Shown here piece by piece: positions 1 through 5,510 of a DNA stretch of 26,223 nt. This DNA comes from DATKWF01 sp035529715 (GTDB lineage Bacteria > Chloroflexota > Dehalococcoidia > Dehalococcoidales > RBG-16-60-22), in assembly GCA_035529715.1 (NCBI GenBank), contig DATKWF010000141.1:1-26223 (forward strand), given 5' to 3'. The notes beneath the pieces are model-generated. The model made no database searches and was not told the DNA's origin. It worked only from the letters and a program-made list of their open reading frames with translations. Every line of letters starts with the position of its first letter. The first letter of the stretch is position 1. A program made the translations under genes and the position numbers.

Positions 1-23
1 AGGGGGTGAGGTTAAACTGAATC

Positions 24-803
24 TCATTCAGGTATTGGTGGTTTGCTTTGCTCCCTTAAAGTCTCCAGCCAGGCGGCTGATTTTACATCCCGTTCCAGCA
101 GGTATTTAAGATAGTGGCTCATTACTTTTTCTAATTCGTGAGATAGCTCCGGGTCTATTTTGAGCCGGTTGGCCGTGTCGTAATCGCTGCTCTGCAAGAG
201 GCGTAATACTTTTTGCGCATTGACCGAAAGGGGATAGCTCAGCGGCTGTTCTGGGCTGCACCTGGGGCAGAGCATGCCGCCGGCGCTGGGGCAGAATGAG
301 TTGGTGGTGGGCTGCAGGGGGCTGTGGCAGGAGACGCACTGCTGGAGCTGGGGCTGGTAGCCAACTCCACTGAGGAGGTGCAGTTCAAAATAGCGCAGAA
401 TCAGTTCCTTGTTATCCGCCTGGCATAGCTGTTCCATCGTCTCTTTTAGCAGCTGGAATAAAGGGTAGTTCTCAACATGGTCGACGGTGAATTGATTGAC
501 CAGCTCGGTGGCATAGAGGGCGCAGGAGGTAAGCCAGAGGTCGCTTTTCAGCGGCAGGAAGGTGTTTATGGTCTGGCTGCCGGTTATTGTGTCCAGGTTT
601 TTCCCTCGGGCAAAAGAAACCAGGCTGTAGGTAAGCAGTTCCAGGTGCCCGGCGAGTTTGCTCCTGGGCTTGCGCAGGCTCTTGGCAAAGCCCTGGATTT
701 TGCCCAGGCGCGGCGTATAGAGGGTGAGGATGCTGTCCGCCTCGCCCAGCTTGGTTTTTTTGATGACGATGGCTTCAGTTTGATAAGTTCGTGGATTGGG
801 CAT
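24..803 (-). CDS. recO: DNA repair protein RecO
   Basis: RecO is a recombination mediator: it works with RecR (and RecF) to load RecA onto SSB-coated single-stranded DNA in the RecFOR gap-repair pathway. The 259-aa length is normal for the family. The N-terminal ~80 residues have the OB-fold pattern (YQTEAIVIKKTKLGEADSIL, then a K/R-rich stretch). A C4 zinc finger is visible at Cys156, Cys159, Cys179 and Cys182, with an extra Cys171. The start is an ATG at 801-803. It is the last gene of a dnaX-ybaB-recR-SRPBCC-recO string, 11 bp behind the SRPBCC gene, so it is probably co-transcribed with its partner recR. The 23 bases left of the gene show nothing recognisable. Identification is confident. 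Confidence 0.95.
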   Translation of the reverse strand: MPNPRTYQTEAIVIKKTKLGEADSILTLYTPRLGKIQGFAKSLRKPRSKLAGHLELLTYSLVSFARGKNLDTITGSQTINTFLPLKSDLWLTSCALYATELVNQFTVDHVENYPLFQLLKETMEQLCQADNKELILRYFELHLLSGVGYQPQLQQCVSCHSPLQPTTNSFCPSAGGMLCPRCSPEQPLSYPLSVNAQKVLRLLQSSDYDTANRLKIDPELSHELEKVMSHYLKYLLERDVKSAAWLETLREQSKPPIPE

Positions 804-814
804 TTCTACTGCTT

Positions 815-1255
815 TTATACTTCCGCCAGACCCTTCAGATTGGCCAGTATTTCCTCTTGGTGTTTACCTATGGTTCTACCGACAAGCAGCACTTCCATAA
901 TCTTGCCGATAATACCCCAGGGCATCTCCACATCCTCTGTGAGCGTAAATCTGCTCCCAGACGGCGTTGCCTCTATACTCCATATTTGGTCATCTTTCTT
1001 TAGAGGACCCGAGGTCATAATGAAGGCAAGCCTCTCGTTCTCTACCCATTCTGTAACCTTGTAGTGGAGCTTCATAAGGCGGCCGGCGGATTTCTCCTCG
1101 TAATAAAAGGTTGTGCCCACGTCGCTGCGTTGCTCACCGGTATACTCAAATTTCTGGAGAAGGTAAAACCACTTCAGGATTCTGTCGGTCTCGACTAGGA
1201 AAGGCCAGGTTTTCTCTGGTGGCGCCGCAATTTCAATAGACCTCTGTACCTTCAT
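815..1255 (-). CDS. SRPBCC (START/Bet v1-like) family protein
   Basis: This 146-aa protein has the layout of the polyketide cyclase / SRPBCC superfamily: an initial strand with a family-typical start (MKVQRSIEIAAPPEKTWPFL), a central beta-sheet with aromatic residues (KWFYLL, GTTFYYEE), a Pro/Trp turn before the end (VEMPWGIIGKI), and a long C-terminal helix ending in LANLKGLAEV. Members bind hydrophobic ligands in a deep cavity; the ligand here cannot be predicted. It has no signal peptide, so it is cytosolic. A strong Shine-Dalgarno AGGAGG lies at 1265-1270, 9 nt before the ATG. It sits between recR (27-bp gap) and recO (11-bp gap), so it shares their transcript, but nothing in its sequence points to DNA repair. 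Confidence 0.85.
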   Translation of the reverse strand: MKVQRSIEIAAPPEKTWPFLVETDRILKWFYLLQKFEYTGEQRSDVGTTFYYEEKSAGRLMKLHYKVTEWVENERLAFIMTSGPLKKDDQIWSIEATPSGSRFTLTEDVEMPWGIIGKIMEVLLVGRTIGKHQEEILANLKGLAEV

Positions 1256-1282
1256 CCTCGCCTTCCTCCTATCTTATAGGTG

Positions 1283-1894
1283 TTAAAATTCCCGTCTGTC
1301 CTCAATGGCTCGGGTCAGGGTCATATCGTCGGCGTATTCCAGCTCGGTGCCGAAGGGTAGACCACGGGCAAGGCGGGTGACCTTGATACCCAGGGGTGAA
1401 ATGAGGCGACTCAAATACATGGCGGTTTGTTCCCCTTCGAGGTTGGTGTTGGTGGCTAAAATGGCCTCTTTTACCGGGCTTGCCTGCAGCCGGTCCAGTA
1501 GTTCTCTGATTCTAATATCGTCGGCGCCTACTCCCTCCGTTGGTGATATGGCGCCGTGGAGCACGTGGTACAATCCCTTGTAAATCCCGGTATGTTCCAG
1601 AGCCAGAATATCCTGGGGCTGTTCCACGATACATATCTCGGTGTGGTCACGCTCGTCATTCTGGCAGATAGAACAGGGGTCGGACTCGGTAACATTAAAG
1701 CAGGTTGAGCATAATGTGATTTTCTGTTTTAGCGACAGGATGGCTTCAGCCAGGAGCTTGGTCTGTTCATCTGGAGCACGCAGGAGGTAGTAGGCAATTC
1801 GCTGGGCGCTTTTCGGTCCGATGCCGGGCAGCTTGTTGAACTCCTGAATGAGCTTATCGATAGCTTCGGTACCGGGAATGAGACTCTGGTTCAA
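1283..1894 (-). CDS. recR: Recombination protein RecR
   Basis: RecR forms a ring-shaped clamp on DNA and joins RecO or RecF to promote RecA loading. The 203-aa protein has all family parts: a helix-hairpin-helix (KLPGIGPKSAQRIAYYLL, residues 21-38), a C4 zinc finger (Cys62, Cys65, Cys74, Cys77), and a Toprim domain from about residue 85 (ICIVEQPQDILALEHTGIYKG) to about 180, followed by the usual GLPFGTELEYAD segment. The start codon is TTG (1892-1894), supported by a GGAG ribosome site about 9 nt upstream in the 15-bp gap after ybaB and by the conserved N-terminus. It follows ybaB and dnaX, the classic dnaX-ybaB-recR arrangement of bacteria. Confidence 0.96.
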   Translation of the reverse strand: MNQSLIPGTEAIDKLIQEFNKLPGIGPKSAQRIAYYLLRAPDEQTKLLAEAILSLKQKITLCSTCFNVTESDPCSICQNDERDHTEICIVEQPQDILALEHTGIYKGLYHVLHGAISPTEGVGADDIRIRELLDRLQASPVKEAILATNTNLEGEQTAMYLSRLISPLGIKVTRLARGLPFGTELEYADDMTLTRAIEDRREF

Positions 1895-1909
1895 TATTTA
1901 CTCTCCTTT

Positions 1910-2215
1910 TCAGGTCAGCCCTGGAATATTAAGACCGCCGGTCAGCCCACCAAGTTGTTTGGCGGCAACTTCCTGGGATTTGGTAAGGGCTTCACTGACT
2001 GCGGTCAGGACCAGATCTTCCAGAAGCTCGACTTCATCAGGGTTTACCACTTCCGGCGATATTTTTACCGACTGTATTTTTTGTTGGCCGTTCATAGCTA
2101 CCGTGACCGCCCCACCCCCGGAACTGGCCTCTACCGTAATGTCAGCTAATTCTTCCTGGGCTTTAGCCAGCTTGGCTTGAAGCTTCTGGGCTTGCTGCAT
2201 AAAAAACCTGTTCAT
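1910..2215 (-). CDS. ybaB: YbaB/EbfC family nucleoid-associated protein
   Basis: This small DNA-binding protein (101 aa) forms tweezer-shaped dimers in characterised homologues. The sequence shows the N-terminal amphipathic helix (MQQAQKLQAKLAKAQEELAD), a short glycine-rich hinge (ASSGGGAVTVAMNGQQKI), the KISPEVVNPDEVELLEDLVL segment, and a Gly/Leu-rich tail (GGLTGGLNIPGL). The ATG at 2213-2215 overlaps the dnaX stop by four bases (ATGA), indicating translational coupling; a second in-frame ATG five codons in (residue 6) is also possible. Gene order dnaX-ybaB-recR is widely conserved and strengthens the call. Confidence 0.94.
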   Translation of the reverse strand: MNRFFMQQAQKLQAKLAKAQEELADITVEASSGGGAVTVAMNGQQKIQSVKISPEVVNPDEVELLEDLVLTAVSEALTKSQEVAAKQLGGLTGGLNIPGLT

Positions 2216-3888
2216 TTCTCCTCCGTATTAATAATCTGGGCACCCATTTTCATGACTTCTTCTACGAGATGGTTGTCTTCTGGCTCATGGATACAACGAA
2301 CACGGCAGGGATGGCCCAGAAAGCTGCTTATGATTTTTTCGGCGGTCTGCTGATTTTCCGGTTTCTCCATATTGTCTTTATGGAGAGGAAATTTAAAGGA
2401 TAGGATTAAGGTGTTCTCTTCAATGGCTTTTGGCTTGGCGCTCCGGAGCAGGGCAGCTGCCGGGGTTCGGCCGACATCGGCTGGTGCCTCTCTTAAAAGT
2501 TGGCGCCAGTTTAGCTTCAAGTGCTCAATTTCGTTGCCCGCTTCCATTGGAACAGCAGCGACCTTTTCGGTTGGCGGGATAGTTTCGGCTTCAACCTGTT
2601 CCTCAATTTCCTCAGTTATTTCTGTAGGTGGTTCTTCTGCTTCTGCCTTCCAGACGGCAGGTGCTTTCTTACCTTTTTGGGTAGTTTCATCAACCGGTTT
2701 TGCCACTGGTTCTTCAGCCTTCTTGGCCGGTTTGGGTTTGGCAGGTGGCGGTGCAGCCGTCTCTACCGGCTGGGGTGCTTCATGTTCAACTCGACCGGGG
2801 AGTTTCTCCTCAGTTGGGGCCAGGGTGCAGTCGACCAATGCCAGCTCCAAGGGGAGCGTGGAGTAGTTGTCAATACCGAGTTCGAGCTGGCCGAATAGTT
2901 TGACCGCCTTCAGTATCTGGGGCAGTGAAGCTTTGGCGGCTACCTGCTTCAGCTCAGTTATATCCTCGGCGGGGAGGTCAATAGCTCCGTCGGGGCCGGT
3001 TTTTATCAGGAGTAGTGCTCTGAGATACTCTACCAGCTCCCGATTGAACTGGCGCAAATCCAGTCCGTCGCGGTTAACGCTGTTTATGGTGGCTACTCCG
3101 GCAGAAACATCATTGTTAACAATCTGCTTTACCAGCTCTTTGGCTCGCCAGTCACCGGTAATACCCAGGACAGTCTGGGCCTGCTGGAGTCCAACCTCAG
3201 AGCCATAATAGGTAGTTAGCTGTTCCAGCAGGTTCTCTGCGTCCCGCAGGCTGCCGGTGGCAGCTCTGGCAATGAGCCGCAGTGCTTCTGGCTCAATATG
3301 GATGCCTTCGGTGTCGCAGATACGGGTCAGCTTGGTCACCATGGCATCCTGAGAGAGGCGCCGGAAATCAAAGCGCTGGCATCTTGATAGGATGGTGGGT
3401 AGCACCTTGTGGGCTTCGGTAGTAGCCAGAACAAAGATAATATGCGGTGGTGGCTCCTCCAGGGTCTTGAGCAGGGCATTGGAAGCGCTGGTGCTCAACA
3501 TGTGGGCTTCGTCAATAATATAGACTTTATAACGGGCTTCGTTTGGGGCGTAGTTAACTCTCTCTCGGAGGTCGCGTATATTATCCACACCTGTGTTGCT
3601 GGCAGCATCAATCTCAATGACATCCAGGGCTTTTCCCTCGGTTATTGACTGGCATATAGAACAGGTATTACACGGTTCACCCTTGCCGTTGGTGAGGCAG
3701 TTGACCGCTTTGGCTAAAATGCGACCGGTGCTGGTCTTACCGGTGCCTCGAGGCCCGCAGAAAAGATAAGCATGAGATATATGACCGCTGGTCAGGGCAT
3801 TCTTCAGTGTCTGGGTGACCTGTTCCTGCCCAACTACCTCGGCTAGGGTTTGAGGGCGCCACTTGCGATAAAAGACTTGAGAAGTCAT
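2212..3888 (-). CDS. dnaX: DNA polymerase III subunit gamma/tau
   Basis: DnaX is the ATPase of the clamp loader, which opens the beta clamp and places it on primed DNA. The AAA+ core is complete: Walker A GPRGTGKT (45-52), a four-Cys zinc site (Cys64, 73, 76, 79), Walker B IIDEAH (124-129) and the SRC arginine-finger motif (168-170). Domain III runs to about residue 355. A Pro/Ala/Lys/Glu-rich linker follows (about 358-455), then a C-terminal tau-like domain. At 558 aa it is a typical bacterial size. The ATG start (3886-3888) has no good Shine-Dalgarno; a strong promoter ends only 9 nt upstream, suggesting a very short leader. It heads the operon with ybaB, recR, SRPBCC and recO. Confidence 0.96.
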   Translation of the reverse strand: MTSQVFYRKWRPQTLAEVVGQEQVTQTLKNALTSGHISHAYLFCGPRGTGKTSTGRILAKAVNCLTNGKGEPCNTCSICQSITEGKALDVIEIDAASNTGVDNIRDLRERVNYAPNEARYKVYIIDEAHMLSTSASNALLKTLEEPPPHIIFVLATTEAHKVLPTILSRCQRFDFRRLSQDAMVTKLTRICDTEGIHIEPEALRLIARAATGSLRDAENLLEQLTTYYGSEVGLQQAQTVLGITGDWRAKELVKQIVNNDVSAGVATINSVNRDGLDLRQFNRELVEYLRALLLIKTGPDGAIDLPAEDITELKQVAAKASLPQILKAVKLFGQLELGIDNYSTLPLELALVDCTLAPTEEKLPGRVEHEAPQPVETAAPPPAKPKPAKKAEEPVAKPVDETTQKGKKAPAVWKAEAEEPPTEITEEIEEQVEAETIPPTEKVAAVPMEAGNEIEHLKLNWRQLLREAPADVGRTPAAALLRSAKPKAIEENTLILSFKFPLHKDNMEKPENQQTAEKIISSFLGHPCRVRCIHEPEDNHLVEEVMKMGAQIINTEEK

Positions 3889-3897
3889 CTTTTTTGA

Positions 3898-3927
3898 ATT
3901 ATACCGTATATCTTAAACAGTTTCCAA
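3898..3927 (-). promoter_or_regulatory. Candidate sigma-70 promoter of the dnaX operon
   Basis: Read on the minus strand, TTGGAA (3922-3927), an 18-bp spacer and a perfect TATAAT (3898-3903) lie immediately upstream of dnaX. Only 9 nt separate the -10 box from the ATG, so transcription would start within about 3 nt of the start codon and give a nearly leaderless mRNA. The remainder of the 215-bp gap (3889-4103) holds only a weak 6-bp stem (GCTCTG/CAGAGC at 4063-4088) without a T-run, downstream of the first CetZ-like gene. Confidence 0.6.
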
Positions 3928-4103
3928 GAAAATTTTGCGCGGATTAAAGTTGAATTTCAGGCGGTGGATATGGCTAATTCACAGTAGAGCAAGCTGCAAA
4001 GAAGTACTGATAATAATAAGCGAGAATCTAATTTACATCGCTGGAACAATGCAAAGATTGATGCTCTGGATAATGCGACCGTCAGAGCGAGCTTGTTAGC
4101 CAA

Positions 4104-5279
4104 TCATAGTAACGAAGGTATATCTTTTGAGGCATCTTCAATAGCCTTAAGTTTGATCTCCGTTTCCTCTTGTCTCTTTTGAAACTCGGGGATAAGGTTG
4201 GTTGATGTAGCGTAGTACTCCCTTATCTTTTCCACATCGCTTAATTCGGAGAGGACTACAGTAACATCTAGCAAGCCTCTTTCCCTGGGGTAATCGCCAT
4301 TTCTTATCAAAGCCTCTGGAGCTATATCCCTTAAGTAATCTCCGAGCGCCTTAACCAGGTCCATATTCATTTCCTTATGAGGTGCCGAGATGAGATAGAG
4401 TGCTCTCTTCGAATCTCTAGGATTGCATTTTAATGACATCTCACTTATGGCTTCATCCATACATTGAATTCCCTTAAGCGTTTCGGTCCCTTTTTTCCTG
4501 AAATCCTGTCCTCGGCTGCGGGGAAACCTGAGTAAAGGTAATTCTGATTTACCATAACCGATAACTGTCCATCCGGCCAGGGTCTGTATGATGTCGCCGG
4601 CATCAAGCACCTTTGAGGCAATGTATTTGGGTTTTTTCTCCTCACCGGCGCAGAGCATGTTGTAAAACGGGTTAGCAATCATGGTATTTATTTTAGCCAG
4701 GTTGTTCCTGATTGATGAATCTTTTCTGACAAATCTCTGGTTATCAACCAGGAATACTGCATCGGCTACTGAATAGGCAGATTTAAGGCAGGTGGCAGTA
4801 TTATATATGGTTCTGTCCTCTGTACTCTCTTCATGCTCAAAGGGGAGGACGATAAGATTATACACCGGCTTGTCCATGTAGCGTTCCTTGATATGCTGGG
4901 TTATTACGGCGATTGACCCTGAGCCGGTGCCGCCAGCCGCGCTGGAGATGAATAAGAAGGCGTCTGATTCAAAGAAGTGTTTGGTTGTTCTTATCGCATC
5001 AATAACTTTATCGGCGTCTTCTCTGGCTATCTCCGCCCCCAGTTCATTAATTTTACCCACACCGTGTCCGCCGGTCTTGCGACCGCCGATGAGAATTCGG
5101 TGCTGGTAACCACGTTTAATGCTGGTTAGTCCGCTCAGGTCGGCGGCATCCGTGTTAACGGCGAAGACGCCAGTAATTATCTCAATTTTACGCTGACTCT
5201 GTGCTTTTCGGTTCATTCGGGCAAACTCGTCAGCAATTCTACCACCACATTGTCCAAAACCTGCAACTACTAATTTCAT
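4104..5279 (-). CDS. CetZ-like tubulin/FtsZ-superfamily GTPase (paralogue A)
   Basis: This 391-aa cytosolic protein belongs to the tubulin/FtsZ superfamily of GTP-dependent polymerising proteins. Visible motifs are the N-terminal nucleotide loop GFGQCGGRIADEF (7-19), FAVNTDAADL (39-48), the RILIGGRKTGGHGVG loop (61-75), the tubulin signature GGTGSGS (116-122) and a T7-like LDAGD (225-229). The wording of these motifs (MKLVVAGFGQCGG, GHGVG..NELGAEIA, GDYP, IIQTLAG..VIGYG) matches my recollection of archaeal CetZ rather than FtsZ. The start is ATG with GAGGTG at 5284-5289. A variable linker (about 351-384) precedes the tail KDIPSLL. It is divergent from the helical repeat gene at 5511 and has its own promoter. 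It is about 74% identical, without gaps, to the protein at 8285-9460. Superfamily membership is certain; CetZ-type assignment is likely; cellular role is unknown. Confidence 0.88.
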   Translation of the reverse strand: MKLVVAGFGQCGGRIADEFARMNRKAQSQRKIEIITGVFAVNTDAADLSGLTSIKRGYQHRILIGGRKTGGHGVGKINELGAEIAREDADKVIDAIRTTKHFFESDAFLFISSAAGGTGSGSIAVITQHIKERYMDKPVYNLIVLPFEHEESTEDRTIYNTATCLKSAYSVADAVFLVDNQRFVRKDSSIRNNLAKINTMIANPFYNMLCAGEEKKPKYIASKVLDAGDIIQTLAGWTVIGYGKSELPLLRFPRSRGQDFRKKGTETLKGIQCMDEAISEMSLKCNPRDSKRALYLISAPHKEMNMDLVKALGDYLRDIAPEALIRNGDYPRERGLLDVTVVLSELSDVEKIREYYATSTNLIPEFQKRQEETEIKLKAIEDASKDIPSLL

Positions 5280-5306
5280 TTCTCACCTCAATATTAGAGT
5301 TTTGCT

Positions 5307-5336
5307 ATTTTAGGCATACTCACCAAATAATGTCAA
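5307..5336 (-). promoter_or_regulatory. Strong candidate promoter of CetZ-like gene A
   Basis: On the minus strand there is a consensus -35 TTGACA (5331-5336), an 18-bp spacer, and a -10 TAAAAT (5307-5312) preceded by ATGCC. The -10 ends 27 nt before the ATG, leaving room for the GAGGTG ribosome site at 5284-5289. The same arrangement recurs upstream of paralogue B (9486-9515). Confidence 0.7.
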
Positions 5337-5370
5337 TGTTTTTATTATTTAAAAAGTGATAGTATTGGGG

Positions 5371-5396
5371 GTAAAATAGTCACCCTACCATTTTAC
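5371..5396. promoter_or_regulatory. Inverted repeat in divergent intergenic region (possible operator)
   Basis: GTAAAAT (5371-5377) and its exact complement ATTTTAC (5390-5396) flank a 12-nt centre in the 231-bp region between the divergent CetZ-like gene A and the 697-aa repeat gene. The arm-to-arm spacing (19 bp) is close to two helical turns. It may bind a dimeric regulator, but AT-rich DNA yields such pairs by chance. Confidence 0.25.
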
Positions 5397-5403
5397 TAAT
5401 CAT

Positions 5404-5425
5404 ATAGGGATTTCATAGGGATTTC
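5404..5425. repeat. Tandem 11-bp direct repeat
   Basis: ATAGGGATTTC occurs twice back to back (5404-5414 and 5415-5425). If transcription of the 697-aa gene starts near 5487, the repeat would cover roughly -62 to -83, a typical activator position. The 11-bp period equals about one helical turn, so two bound monomers would sit on the same DNA face. Confidence 0.45.
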
Positions 5426-5474
5426 AAATGCTGTGGCTCTAAATAGACGGGGGCTATTGAAAAACTAGGATGTC

Positions 5475-5480
5475 TATAAT
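5475..5480 (+). promoter_or_regulatory. -10 element of the helical repeat gene
   Basis: A perfect TATAAT lies 30 nt before the ATG of the 697-aa gene, preceded by ATGTC. No good -35 exists at 17-18 bp (5451-5456 reads GGGCTA); the nearest, TTGAAA at 5457-5462, is only 12 bp away. The ATGYCTAWAAT context matches that of both CetZ-like gene promoters. A poor -35 fits activator-dependent transcription. Confidence 0.5.
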
Positions 5481-5510
5481 AGAATTAGTAAAATCAGAGG
5501 TATTGCAGAG

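Noticed and set aside
477..1064. 195-aa plus-strand frame opposite recO and the SRPBCC gene
   Set aside because: It is a shadow of two well-identified minus-strand genes with no ribosome site or recognisable motif.
2672..2680. Run of A in dnaX (CCAAAAAGG on the coding strand) as a programmed frameshift site making a short gamma subunit
   Set aside because: The in-frame heptamer does not fit X XXY YYZ, and no downstream stem was evident.
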